64,000 nucleotides of DNA from Anarhynchus alexandrinus. Its lineage: Eukaryota > Chordata > Aves > Charadriiformes > Charadriidae. Under the pieces are notes generated by a model, which saw nothing but the letters and a program-made list of their open reading frames with translations, was not told where the DNA came from and did no database searches. The DNA lies in NCBI GenBank assembly GCA_008711295.1, contig VUYV01000146.1, positions 1,107,730 to 1,171,729 on the forward strand, given 5' to 3'. The position numbers and the translations under genes are program-made. Every line of letters begins with the position of its first letter. Within the stretch, counting starts at the first letter, position 1. This document shows positions 14,801-29,800 of the stretch, piece after piece.

Positions 14801-17800
14801 CTCTCACCTTCTGTCACTGGCTTCATATTTGCTCACTGCAGCAAGCACTTCGCACTTCACACTTCATAGTAGTGGAATCATGGTAAAAATGGAGATGAGC
14901 AAGAGATTCACAAGACTCCATGCCACCAGACATTTTTGTTCTCTACTGCTCTTTCTGCTCCGATAAATTCAATATTTTTGATGAGTCCTGATAACTAAAA
15001 CCATCCTGGCATTTAACGTGACTATTATAGCAGAAGACACAAATACCTCTCCAAAATTCTATGCTCCCACAGTATGTTCTCTTGGATCGCTATTTGTAGC
15101 TGATAATTTGCAAGGCAAAAGATGCTTTGGGTATTTTCCCCATGGGAACAAAATTAAATGCCATCCTAATTTATTATTTGCATTATGAGCAGACATCCTA
15201 CTAACCTTTCAAAGAGTTTTAATTATAGTGAGAAACAATATGTAGTAATAATAATTTCAGATTTATTACCCAAAAAATGCAATTACCATTAAAACACATG
15301 TACACAATAACAACTGCATGCTTGTTTCATAATTTGCAGTGCAGGCAAAATTTCTGTATCTCTTATTCACATCTTTTTATAGACTACTATAAAATAACAA
15401 CCCCACTTTAAAAAAATATTTTTAAGTCTTTATCTATAAATCTTTTTTTTGTCTTCCTTAGTGTTTTCCAGGGTGCCTGACAATACAAATTCGTACCATT
15501 TTGTGTATTTTTATTGTGATCTTAATATACTCCGTGGCTCAAGGATGTGTGGTGAGTATTTAAATCAAGTATTTAGCATTCTGTTTAAAAAACAACCTGG
15601 TATAGGTCCATTAAACACATATCATACTCTCATCTGGTGAATTCCTACTCTTATTATTCGTACTTGCAGAGCATGTTTCTTCAAAATTAAAGCTCTTTGC
15701 TATAATTTGAACTTTCACTGCCCTAAGTCAGGGTGTTGAATTAGGAATGACAAAGCTATGAGCAAATTACACAGGTAATACCTAGTCAACACCTATATAA
15801 ATTTTTATATCAGACCTTAGTATCACATAGTCTGCTGATGCCATTTACTTTATGGGAAAACTATTTTTAAATGTTCAACTTGCTTACTAGTTCAGTGGCT
15901 AATATTTTGTGACGGACAAGGCATGGTGTCAAACATTACTTATTTCTATGTGGCAACTTATAGAACATATTTCTGTGTAATAACAGGGATATTTTTAGTC
16001 CAGGCAGATCAGAAAAGATAATGAGATCTTAAAATATGGACAGTATTGTGTAATGAGAAGACGTGCTTACACTGTGTTACTTACATGATCTATTCACATC
16101 TAATGTCTAGGAAGCTTCTCTTGTATGAAGTGAACTTAATACTTACGATAATTGAGCTTCTTTTACTGTAGATTAGCAGGTAGTTCTACATGGTGGACTT
16201 GAAAGTCAAATGGGATTTAAACTTCCACCTAAGTATTTGGCATTTACTTGCCTTGTCAAATTTCTCGCACTCAATTTCAGCATTTTGGCTGCTAATGCTA
16301 ATGAATTAAACATGTTAGGGTACCCAAAGGAAAGAATCCTCACAAAAATAGCACACTAAACACAACTGGAAATGCTGAGAAGGCAGATGTCTCAAATCAT
16401 GCCTCTCTGCGGGATTTAGGCAGTATGTTCCGACCAATAGGAAGACAGTGATTTCATGAGCAATTCACAGTGCTAACTGAGATGCCAAGCCCCTTATTTT
16501 ATATTTTGTCTATTGACTCGTCCCTGGACCTGCCCTGAGAACATCTACCAAGCTGATCCCCATGAACTAAATGGGCAGACAATCCCTTGTCTGCGATTTC
16601 CAATGTCCTGAAAGGTACCAAGTAATACTGATGTTCAGACATTTCTGGGAATTCCTGAACATCAGCTGTGTGAATAACACACAGCCCTAATAGCACTCAG
16701 ACATATATGTGGTTTTTAATGTGCATATAAACCCTAAATGCATAGAGATGTGCAGTGCCTCCAGGCTAGCTAGCATCTCAGCAAGTTCTGTGTATCTGAC
16801 TTTGGGATTGAGATGAATATTATGACAGCTGGAACCTTTGTGCATCAGCCCCCATAGATCTAACACTTAGTTTTACCAAAAGAAACAAGCACCATTTTTG
16901 CAACTTAAAGACGGTGAAAATGAGAAACAGACATCATAAGGCAAAGTTGAACACTGGTGGAAGAAGGCAGATTAGGATTGAGAAATTCTGGCCTCCAACA
17001 AGTCAGTGATCATTCAGTTGCAACTTAGAATAGGTCACAAATATAATTTTAACCTTTATTGAAGCAAAAATAGCTTGTAACCATTGAAATGCTTAGGAGA
17101 AATGTTTAATCAGTAGAAATTATTAGGTCCTGCAAAATAATGCCTCTAGAATTCTCAGCTAGCAGAGGAGCTAGGTGCAGAGGTTTCACTCTTAGTTGTA
17201 GAGCAGATGGTGTTTTCCTGGATGTATTGCACATCATTTATGAAGCCCTCATGCATGCCTGTGTTTTCGGATGAGTTTAGTATGAACAGCATTTTTAGGG
17301 ATATTCAACAAAATCACATTAAAAGGATTTTTCACTTCACTCGTTCTCATCTTATTTCATAATGTTAGCCATTATGAGTTTAACTCACATTTTATCTGTT
17401 ATGTCTCATCTTTTTAAATGACTAAAACCCCTGTAAAATTTATCGCTTAATCACCTTTCAGGTTGTCAGTTATTTTACAGCATGCTATAAAATTTCATCA
17501 TCAGTGGTTAGGATGAAATAAAAAGGTCTAATAACACACTTCAAAAGAGAAGCTTAAGTACAGGGCAGGGCTTATGTGGCGATGCCTGTTAAAATCAATT
17601 TCACACTATCATCCCACTCTCCCCGTTTATGCTAACTCTTATCCTCTCCCTTCATAAGGGGTGAAGGTTGGAGTGCAATTAAAACTGGAGCTCTAGAGGC
17701 TTGCACTATTTGCCAGAAATTCCTCCCTTCCTTGGGTAACAGCTCTGAGATGTGTACATGACATTGCCTTTGGAAGGAGCAAGTTAAATTTCCTCAAATT

Positions 17801-20800
17801 TCCCATAAAAAATGCACTACATTTTTTTATTTATCAGTCTAGGGAGGAAATGGAACTCCTTGAATAACTGAAATGGCAGGGATAATTAAAGATGAAGCTT
17901 TGTATTTGAACCACATGTGATAGCAGAAGTAGCTCTGAAGTGGAGAAAAGATATTGTTCATGTTTAGCTTTTCAATCCAAGATTACAATATGTTTTATTT
18001 TGTATTTGATTAATTGAAATTGATACAATTTACATGGTCAATAAAACAAACACATTTCTTTCTGTGCTCTGTGCAAGAACCTTTCTCATCCACAAAATGT
18101 TTACTCAAGTTCCTTAATCTTGCAGGAACGTGTTGTCTTGAGACCCTCTTGGTTTTGAGCTCTGAGAAAGAAACTATTCAGCTAAGCCCAGATTTTAGCT
18201 GTTTGGCCTTACAGGGATCTAATGAACAAAGAGTGTCTCCCACCTAAAACTGAGTAAAGCGTGACAGGAAAGGGAGAGAGATGTTAGAGCAGTGAGCTGG
18301 GTGGGAACACCACAACCGTATTTTCCCAATTAGAAAAGAACTACAGTCAGCCCCCATAGCAGCTGCATTTCTGTTTGTTTCATGTTTAACTTTCTCCCCT
18401 TCTCACCTCCCCTGTCTTTTCTAGGTTGGCTGTATGCCTTGGGTTTGGAATACGAATTCCAGCAGTTCAATAGTTATCATTTCTCCTGGTGGAACAAATA
18501 AAACAATGAATGAACTTCCATGTGACACAGCCCACTATGCTTTCCTTTCCTGTGTAGTGGGGACTCTCACCTTGGCAATATTTCTACGTGTATCTTCCTT
18601 GCCAAAAATGATTCTCCTGCTTTTTGTTACAATTTTATACATAGTTATTCTGGAACTCAGTGGTTACAGAAAAGCAGTGGGGTAGGTATCTTGTAAAGTT
18701 AAAGCAATGGTTATTTCTGTATAGGTAGTCATGACATTGACTACTCATCTGTGAGCTGTCCTCTAGCATTCAGTGCTGCTTAGGGCTATATACTCAGTAG
18801 AGCATAAGAAATACTTAAGCCATACGCTCCCCAGCAACTGTAGGAGTTGTAATATCCATCAACAGGAGATCAGCTTTTGGGAACTAGCAACTGTTGCCCC
18901 ATTGTTCTGTAGTTTTATGCTAACATAGCTCAGGTGAACACACTGCAGTCTAATTATAATATGAAATAAAAAAACTGTTAAAAATTTCACTTCCATATTT
19001 CAGCAGCCCTCAACCAATTCCAATTTCATTTAAGCTTTTGGGTTTTTAAATGTTTTTATATCTCCTAATTAAAAGCATGCACATACATTACAATAATGCA
19101 TAGCATTATAAAATCCTCAAGAAGTTGAATGTTGGCGTGATGCAGTGATCAGATTTACTGTCACCCACCTCCCTGCCCTTATGAGCCTCTTCAGAAAAGG
19201 CTAGTGATTAGGGGGTACCCACATGTTCTAAACTAAAGATCTGATATCAAAAATATGCAGTGTTAGGTGTTAGAAAACCTGAAATAAACCATTTGCTGTC
19301 TTTTTATTTTTAAGGGGTGGCTCCTTTTATATGCGTGGCTATGAACCAATACTAGCCATTTTGCTATTTTCTTGTGCTTTGGCACTGCATTCCAGACAGG
19401 TGGACTTGAAGCTGCGTCTGGACTACCTCTGGGCTGTGCAGGTAAGTCATAAGACTTTTCTTCCTAGTTTCCATGCACACAAAATGATGCCTGACTTTTT
19501 TAATTGGCTTGCAAATACTTTCAGAATAACTTTCAGTTGGACTAAGACACTCTCAAAATTTTTCATGTCTGTTGGGGTTTACAAAGCAAAATTATTAAAG
19601 CTTTCTTTCCACAGACCTATAAAATTCATTTGGTCTGGAGAACTGATTTTTTTTTTGTTTGTAGTTGTTCCATAACAGTACATCATTAATGAAGTAATAT
19701 ATTTATATCTAAGGTGCATTATGAATAAAGAGAATTTCAAACATGGGAAATTCACTGTTGGCAATATGAACTTGAGATAAAGAAATTAAATCCATGGGGT
19801 TTTTTAATCTTATAATACAGAAAAGGTGTGGAAATAAGTTGATGTTCAGGTAAACTGAAAAGAACCAAATAAAACTGATAAAAGGAAATACTTATACCCA
19901 TACCATGAAATGAAGCTATGGAACTCTCCCAAAGGAAGATCAGAAATTAATTTAGATACCAAGTGCCTGGACTTCTCTTAAAAAAATATATTTCTTAACT
20001 ATCATAATCACAGCAAAACCTATAGAAATTATATTAGGCATAAGCAGGGGCATCAGGAAATGTCTGCCTCCTGTCATGCCTCCCAGCAGTCTTATTCCCA
20101 CCTCCAAAGTGTTTCACACTGGCCCTTGAGGGAAAGAGACAGTTGAAGAAGATGTAAATTTGTTTCGGTGGAATTTGGAAGTTGCATTTCTGATAAATCT
20201 TATACTTTTACACTCTTGTAGTTCACAGAGGTCACATCCTGTTCTCACCTGCATCCTGTTAACTATGCTGTTAAGAGGACTGTATAAATCATTGCAGTGC
20301 TTGCTTTTACGTGTAAGACCAAGACTGGAACACATGGGTTAAACATCCCTGATTCTACTGTGTTACCTAGAATGGAGAAATCAGGAATGACTAAGCTCTA
20401 TCTTCTACTCTTAAAGTTTTTCAACCTAACAGTTAAGCTCTGTTGGGATTTTTTTTGTGTCTTGATTTCCAAGACCATGTCTACCTCCTTTATGATTTAG
20501 GTTTATCTTGTTCTTTAATTTCTGTGGACTCTGTGCTGTTTAACTGCGTAAACAACGCATGATCAGTTCATTTAATTTTTGTCCTATGACCTGCAGTATT
20601 GATAGGTGCTGTGCCTGTCAGCCTCAGAAGTTTTCTTTGGACAAACTGATAATAGTTTCCAGTTGCTGTGGTGCCAAATATTGTTTTCAGGTGGGAAAAA
20701 AAAAAATCCCCTGACTTTGAAACTCAGAGCAGCACATGACTAGCTGTATAGCAGCTATCTTTATATAGGTTGGCATGTGGTGGAGCTATGTGAGTGCCAT

Positions 20801-23800
20801 ATGATCCATGAATATGAGACTTTCTGTATGTTATTCCTAGCCATGAAAGAGAGTGGCAAGCAGAAAGATACTATTTTGCTATCCTGTGGTCTTTCAACAG
20901 GTCAAGAGTGAGTTCCAGCATCTGAAATGCTTGTTGTCATTTCAGCTACTGTGACTTGCATGGTGAATTGTGCATCCCTAAGGAATGTACTTCTTAAAGA
21001 TTCTTCGTTTTAACTTGGCCTTTAATTAGCAATCAATTCGTTTTAAAAATTCAAGTACAGGAAACTAATGGGATGCTTGCCTGCTGAAAGACCAGAACTG
21101 GACAATAGTAAAGGCAGAAATACAAACTTTTTCTGTTTTCTTGGGGCCAGGTTTTACAGAAATACCTAGTCGTCTACCACTCTTGTTAAAACCATTGTGC
21201 ACTTACTCCAAAGGACAATAAGGGGAGTTAAGACATATGGATCCCTATCAAATTTCAGTAATGTCCAGCAGCATCTTCAGGTACCATTTCAAAAAGTGCT
21301 TTTCATCTGAGAAGATCAAATGCCATTTTCAGATCTTTTCAATTGCAAATCAGGTACTTATGTGGTACCATCCTGTCTGTGAGATTTGCATGATAATAAT
21401 CAGAAAGGAAAAAAAATCAGTGTAGGTAGAAAATTCAGAAACTAAGGATCAACATAATTGCCATTCTTTGAAATCAGTATGCTGGGTACATGCTTGGCCT
21501 CTGATGATCTGGGTATATACCCTTGTTATTCTCGACTCCACATGGAAGATCTATTCCCTGTACAATAAATAATAGTGGATAACACATTGTAAGGAATGTT
21601 GTCCTAGTTTCCACACTGTGTGGTGGTTGTAAATGGTATTGAATACAAGGGCTAATTAACATAACATGCAGAAGTATCATCATGATGGATGTTACAGAAG
21701 TGCTTATGGTGCTTACCTTTTCTAATGGATAAGTACAAAACCCACTATCTTTGTACTTATTAGGCTCTTTGGCATAGTAAGAATCTAAGTATTAAAAGCT
21801 CTGGGAACACTGTTGGTTGGAAATACCTATGTGTTAAAACTGCTTTTGAAGAGTTAGCAAACTCCAAGCTACTAATTGTTTAACAATCTTTAAGAGGAGA
21901 CAAGGGTAAAAAACAACTTCCTGAGTGACAGTTTTCTCTAGCTGCTGGACTGCATTCTTGGTCATGTTTCTCTACAGCCACTGTACTACTTACCATTGAA
22001 TTATGTTGGCTTAACTTGGTTACATTCTTGGTAGCAGAAGTTTTAGAAAGACCATTGACTTAGTGCACAGGGACTATGGAGACTTTCTTCTGTTTTACAG
22101 AATAAACGTGCTGGTTCATTGTGCAAACACCAAATTGCATGAACCACTGCTAGACCTGGAGACTCACGTCTCCCAGTAACCAGCTGCTGCTGTGTGGAAG
22201 ATGTGCCAACATGGTACAACATGTATTTTTAGGAAGCTTCTCAGTTGTTGGCTTACAACTGGGAGAATTTCAGACTCAAGGGCTATTCTGGAAGTTGTAA
22301 GCGCTTTGTTTGCATACTTTTAGTACGGCTCATTGTGAGGCTAATCATGTAAAAATGTTCTCTGATGAATAAAACCATTTTTGGCATAAGCTGCAATAAA
22401 AAGGATTTCATAGATATTTTCATTTACTTCATCATGAGCAACAAACAATCTAGTACTAACTAACTTATATTTTAAACACTGAAAGTATCCTGCAATTAAT
22501 ACCATTATTAATAAGAATATATAGATAGATGTTCAGTGGTCTATGCTAAACTCAGATGAAAACCCATTTTCATAGATTTTGTCTGCCATATCAGGAAAAA
22601 AATGTGTTTTGAGGAAAAGCAGATTTCAAACAAGAAAAACTGATTTAAAAAAATGATGCAGTTTCAAGAAAAGTTAATCTAATTTCCATGCATCTAGGTT
22701 TTATAACCAGAGCAGAGATAATACAGAATGATTTATGTACATCATGGGAAAAAAAAAATAGATTTTTCTGATAAGTTGTTAAAACATTTATATTTGTACT
22801 TATTGTTCACACGTCAATGGTGTTACAGGTTCTTGTTGATTTTGCTAGATTTTTTTCTGTGCCAAATTTAACCTTTCTGAATATCACAGTATTTCCAGAA
22901 AATATCTGTTGGTTTTGGTTTTGTTTTTTTTTAACAGGCAGTGGGAGTAGAATTTCATTTTCTACATAACATTGTTGAGTAACTCCATGTGCCTCACATG
23001 ACAATAACTGTGAATAGCAAATATAGGAGCATTTTACTTATTTGTGACTGATAATCGCTTTTGCTTATGCAAATTATTCAACAAAACTGGGAACGCACAC
23101 ACACAAATAAATGCAAGCAATAAATTTATGAAGAAGCTAAAACTGCCTAAAAAATGGAGTTGCTCACTTACCCAGGATTTGTCAGGAAAGAAAAATAAGA
23201 ACGATACAATGATATGACTGATTGTTTAGGGAATACTTCAGTCTTTAGGGTATACTAGAATATCAGTCAGTTGTCTTTTCTAATCCGTGACACTTGTAAG
23301 AAATATGTATCTTACAGTCGGCAGGCAAGACTTGCCAGGCGTGCTTGCGTTTCCTCTGAAAAAATCTGGCCCTATAGAAGCAGTGTGATGGGTCTCTTCC
23401 CTGTGGTTTTAGTGCCACCTTCAGGTACAAATATGATGTTTCTGCGGGACCAGCGCCCGGCTTCTTGTTAGCTGTGTCTTGAAACTGTGGATTTTCATGT
23501 GATAACTCTTCAGTCAGTGACATTGCTACAGCATTTTTATGCTTCTTAAACAGTCACTTGATAACTCAAGTGATACAACAGTTCAGACCACTTCCTGAAC
23601 AGAGGATGTGTGACCAGTTACTAGCATTGTAAAAACTGTGGGATGTTGTGTAACTTTGTAAAATGCAGTAGCTATTAATTACGTTGATGTCAAAAGCCAT
23701 AGTACCAAACAACATTTTAAATGTTGTCACCAGGTCCGAAGCAAAAACAAAGCCTGCTTTTAAATACTGCAGCTCTGCAAATACAGTTAAGTTCTGCAAA

Positions 23801-26800
23801 ATGACCTAGCTGCCACAAATACCAAACAAGTATAAGCAAAAAGCAGAATGTGAAAAATGATGTTGCTTATGCCTATGTATTTTCTGTCTTGTTTTTTCCC
23901 AATAATCTCCCTTTGTTTTTGAGCCAGCAGCTATTGCATAATTATCATGCAGGCAGTTTTCCTTAATTTACCAATAGGAATAGGGGCAAATAGACAAAGG
24001 TTTGGATACTGTTTAGCTGTTTGGGTAATATTTCCACCAGGAATGTAAATACCTGTGATCTGTGCTATTTTAATCTTCTTTCTCCAGGCCCAAGCACTCT
24101 TCTCCCTTCTCAGTGTCTGTTCTGCCTGGGAAAGGGTGATGCCTACACATCCTTTTATCTCAGCTGCTCAAAGAGTAGGCAGTAGGAGTTCATGAGTCAC
24201 AAGGAGGAAAGACAGTTTTCATTGCATTGCCCTGAAAGGGCAGAAATCAGGATGCTGGAAAAAAGTCCAGAAAATATCAGTAATTGGTTTACTCCCCCCA
24301 CCCCCCAGAGCCGTGTGATGGGGTAGTGTTAGAGTCCTCACTGCTGAACATGACCAAGTCTTTTTTTACCTCACCTTCACTCTTTATCTTCCCTTGCAAG
24401 AGACACAAGGAGGTCTTTCCTCTTTCCCCAGGCAGGTCCTGAGGAGTTGCATATGAGCTGTCTTAGGCAGTGTGCGGTGAGAGGATGGATGCTCAAGCTC
24501 CACGCAGTAGTAGCAGAGAAGGTACACTTTAGTTCATATTCCTAGCAGATCACTTTAATAAAGGCAGGATGTTAGACTTTGGTATGTTTGGATGATGCAG
24601 TCCATGCAGAGACTCCAGCTGGGGTACCAGCAACAATATAGCAGGATTAACCCTGTGTGTGGTCTAAGCTAATATATCCTGCTTTTTAACACAACTAAGT
24701 AGCTCAGAAGGAGTGCTATGCAAATTCCATTAACATTCTGCTTCTAGGTCTGGGGCTAGGTCAGGCAGAGTTAACACAGCTTATTCTTCATGGCACTGCA
24801 TTACCCCATATAGGCATTGCCTGTGCAAATGTCTCCCGAACCACAGATAGAGAGTGCACTCCTCTCTCCCTGTTGGCTAGGAAGTGCCGGACCTGAAATA
24901 GGCCAGGGCAGAAAAAGCTGAGAGCACTTGACCTACATTCCCCTCGCTCTGCTGTTTCATAGAATCATAGAATGGTTTAGGTTGGAAAGGACCTTGAAGA
25001 TCATCGAGTTCCAACCCCCCTGCCACAGACACGGACACCTCCCACTAGACCAGGTTGCCCAAGGCCACGTCCAACCTGGCCTCAAACACCTCCAGGGATG
25101 GGGCCTCAACAACCTCTCGGGGCAACCTGTTCCAGTGCCTTACAATCCTCAAAGTGAAAAATTTCTTCCTAATGTTTAATCTAAACCTGCCCTCTTCCAG
25201 TTCAAAGCCATTCCCCCTCGTCCTATCACTACATGCCCTAGTAAAAAGTCCTTCCCCAGCTCTCCTGTAGGCCCCCTTTAGGTACTGGAAGGCCACAATA
25301 AGATCTCCCTGGAGCCTTGTCTTCTCCAGGCTGAACAGCCCCAACTCTTTCAGCCTCTCCTCATAGAAAAGGTGCTCCAGCCCTCGGATCATCCTCGTGG
25401 CTCTCCTCTGGACACGCTCCAGGAGGTCCATGTCCTTCTTATGTTGGGGACTCCAGAGCTGGACGCAGTACTCCATGTGGGGTCTCACGAGAGTGGAGAA
25501 TCACCTCCTTTGACCTGCTGGCCACACTTCTTTTGATGCAGCCCAGGATACGGTTTTCATAATTTGTCTCTACTTAGGGTTTGCCACCATTAGTATTATT
25601 CAAGGGCCATTGCTACCCCATGATATTATTCAAGGGCCTTCCATGAGCTTAGTGGCTTTCATCTCATTTCTGGCAACAAAACCGTCTCAGAGTCAAAATT
25701 GTAGTTAACAGTTTTGCATCCAAAGAGGGGAAGAGACACTTGCTAGATGTGTTGGAAATGTAGCATTCTACTGTGTTTCTTACCAATGGTGACATCTTTG
25801 ATGCCTTTCCCTGCTCTTAGAGTATTTTGCCACCCCTTCAGTCCTGACTTTGGTGGTTTGGTTTGAGCTACTAGCTCTTCACTTGGGAGCTCAGTTCTCA
25901 GCCTCTTAGTCACGGCTGTGGTCCCATCATTGTGAACATTGTCACACCCGTACCTGAACACACAGAGCAGTGTCACTGGCATTTCTCTCCCAGTATTTTC
26001 ATGACCATATTGAAGCGAGACAGAAAGGAGGAGAAAAGCCACCACATGCCTTAAAGTTCTGTCAGAAGGAAACAACCAGAAAACTAATAGGCTAGAGTGT
26101 CCTTTCTCATTTATTTCATGTTGATATATTAGAGCTCTCTTTTATTTCTGTGTGTCAAAGGCTGGACAGAAGTCCAGCAACATGACCAAGGTCACAAGGG
26201 TCTGCTTCAGTGCTGGCAGCTTTGTCCTTGTGCTGTGGCTTTCTCTGAAACCTTTGTTGTGAATCTTACACAATGGCAGGAAACACTACAATATTGCTGA
26301 ACGATGTTCTCAGCCATATCTTCCAAAATGAATGCTTTGGTCCACAACTGGGCAATGCAGAGGAATCTGATCACACATTTCCAGATCAGAAATGAACAGC
26401 AGCTGCCAGTGATTGAGCAACATCACCATTCATGCAATGCGTCAAACTCATTACTCTGCTTACCTACCCCTGCTTGATTACTTTGACTTGTCCAGAAATC
26501 TCTACGTCCTGGTCCACATATGTATAGTTCTTTATGCTGCTATTCTGCCCCATATTGTATTGGGAGCTTAACTGAGAACCTTAAATGTTCCTAGGAAGAA
26601 AGTAACAAAAAAGTTCTTATTGAAAAATTGAGGAATGGATAAGGAAGCCCAAAAATGATTTTTTTATTCAGAGCTTGAATTCAGTTTGCAAATGTCTTTG
26701 CTGTTGTCAGAGAAAAATTTCCCATATTCTAGAATCTGTAAGCTTGGTTTGGATTTTCAGCTGGAAAAAGATTTCTATTTTTACATTTTACATTTAAATT

Positions 26801-29800
26801 CAAACAGTCAGACTAAATGCAAGAGGCCATTACACACGTTTATAGACAACAATAAGTCAGGGACAGAGTTATGCCACCAAAATAGGGGAAGGATATTTTA
26901 AGAAAACAGAATATGAAATTTAAACAGAAAAAAAAAAGTGTTAAGAAAACAGCTCACAAACAGGAAATAGATACTTGCTGGGAATAAAAATTTCAGGTTT
27001 ATTTCTTGCAGAGCTTAACTGCTATTTAATGTTTACTGATATTTCACCTCTGGAATAAATTCTGATCCTTATTATACAGATTAGAGGAGGAGCTGAGAAT
27101 TTATTTTAAAGAGAAATGATTCCTGAAGAACTTATATCTATAGAAACATTCTTTCTACTTGTAAAGAAATTTAAGAATACATAAGTAAACTGCAAGGCAA
27201 ATCAGACTGTGATTTGAATAAAAAGGTTGTTTCCTAAGTTTTGTTATGGAAAGCAAAAATTAGCTTCCTGAAGGAAAAAAAAATCATATGAAAAGAATAT
27301 TGTAAGACTACACAAAGGCAAGAGTTGACTGGTTTTCTCCTACTTAGACAGGAATGGATAGTGAGAAAAGTATGTAGACTTTCTAATACATCAGGATAGC
27401 AAATTCTAGATACAAAAGGGACACGAACAAAGATTAGAGCAGATTCTTCAGTGGTTTTCAAGATTGTAGTTTCTCAACAATGCCTGAGAATTTGGCCTTC
27501 CAGTTGTGCTGACTGTAGATAAACAAAATCCTATTGGTGTCACAGCAGAAGATTTGTGTTACAGTTCTGTGAGTGTGATTGAAGAACAAAGAATAAGCTG
27601 TGATTTCTATGAGATGAATTATAAGATACTGGTCAAATATTTTCTAATTGAAATCAGAATGTGGGGCCAAAAGTCACTCCAACAACAGGAGCAAATTCCA
27701 GAGAATTAATTTTGCAGAAGAGTCTACTAAGGACTGTGCTGGAATTTGCAGACATAGGAGCCCCAAATGAGATCCCTAGATATTCAGTATTTTTCCAATA
27801 AGGGGTATGATTTTTAGAATTGTTTCCTAATCCATGACTCCCACTAACTCCTGTGAGTCAAGACACTTGTAATAAGTGTACCAATACCTTGAGTTAAGGA
27901 CCTCAGCTGTGTTAACTCCTAGGCACACTTTCTGAAGCTGTTGTGCTTTTCTGTTGCTGTTGTGCACAGAAATTTCTGTATGCAAGAACTGTGTATGCTT
28001 TCATGACAAATACCAGAGTAATTAAAGTCAACTCTAGAAATGCTAATTATTTTTATATTACTTTTTTTTTTTTTAATTGCATATCATTCTTAAGGATGTT
28101 CAATTTTAAAACCTTTCTCTGTTGAAGTTACTGTCTTACCAGGTCTGTTTCCATATTCTGCAAAATGACACAAGTTTGCTTTAAACAGTGGTCATTCTCC
28201 AGGCTTCTCTTCTTTGAAAGGTGGATCAAATACTGCTGTCACTGTCTCCACCTACCTGGGAAGGGGTTGACCTCCAAAGCCAATGTGACTGAAGTGGAAT
28301 TGTTCTAGCTTTTTACTCTGTAAAAATATCAAGGGTCTATTTAAAAGAACAAAGAATTATAGAAGACACCAATACATTTAGCTAATCAAGCCCTGAAAGT
28401 AGTCATCAGCCCAGAGACTTTAGCTTGAATTACTAAGAACTTAAAGGGATTTTGCACCGATGTAAAAGCATGGTATAGGAGAACTGTTCCCACTCTACTT
28501 TGTAGGCATTATTTTGCTCAATTTCATTTCAAAGGATGAATTAATAGAAGCTATTTGATGGCTTCAGCTATTTATTTTTTTTTTTGCTTTTTGGAAAGGT
28601 ATTTCTTTTCCTCTGTCCCCACAGGCAGAAGAAGAGAGAGATGATATGGAGAGAGTCAAGCTGGATAACAAAAGAATTCTCTTCAACCTGTTGCCAGCAC
28701 ATGTTGCACAGCATTTTCTTATGTCTAATCCAAGAAATATGGTAAACCAAGATAAAATTTAAATACATAGTGATGTTGTATGGATGTGACCCTGTATAGC
28801 TTGGGTCACCTTTCAACTGTATGTTTTCAAGAAAGGCTTGGACTTATAAAATTTCATTCATGTTAAAAGGAATAGTGTTGTGAAAACTTGTGTTCAAGAA
28901 TTTGATTGGGATTATTTCTTTCACTATAGTGTCCTTCTCTGAAGAATTTTAATAAAAAGCAGGAAAAGGGAATGTTGTGTCATTCAACGTCAATGCAGCC
29001 AAGTGTCTGCATGCAAATCACTAATTTTTTTTTCAATCAATTTAGAATATTGGGATTTATGACAGTATTTCATGAGCTCATTTTGATTCTGAATGGTGAA
29101 GTATATGAACCCTCAGACACTTCCACATGAACCACTCTAGTTCTGAAAATATGCTGCCATTACCAAACCCATCCATTTAAAGCTAAAAACAGTATTGTAC
29201 GCACCCAAGGAAGACACAGTAGCTTCTAACATCAAAGGCTGCAGTGATTAAATAAAGTAGTTCAGGAAGCCCTTACCAGAGTCCTTCCAGTGCAGCTGCA
29301 ATACCTGCAACCACTGGAGTAGCTGTAATGGCCATGATGCTGCTCTTGAGAGTTTGGATCAATGTATTTGAACCACAGAAGAGTGGTATTACCTTCCATG
29401 AGCCCTACAAATTCTTAATCAGAAACCTTACCATACAGAAGAGTGTTATATTGCTAATGTTGAATACGGGACTCCGCAACTCAGGGAAAGACATGAAGGA
29501 GTGAGGCCAGTTTTGTGCTGCAGGGTAAAATTGTTCCGTCTCCTATTTTAGTTATAAAACAATATTGATAAAATGCAATTATTTCTCATACAATAACATT
29601 TCTAGAACTGTTAAGACTTTCTACAAAATTTTTACTTACTGCTTCGGTGTCTAACAGAGAAAAAGACTAAGTTGCTTTAAATGGGTTTAATAGCTTAGGT
29701 GTAAATTTTCTTTTGTGTTTTTGACTGGAGAGATATTTCAATATTTTTTTAATAAGGCTGGCTTTCTCTCTACCAAAAATGATGGCTTTTGTTCTAGCTA

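Noticed and set aside
25045..25488. A 147-codon host gene on the minus strand
   Set aside because: The sequence is the C-terminal part of CR1 ORF2 and ends at the CR1 3' terminal octamers.
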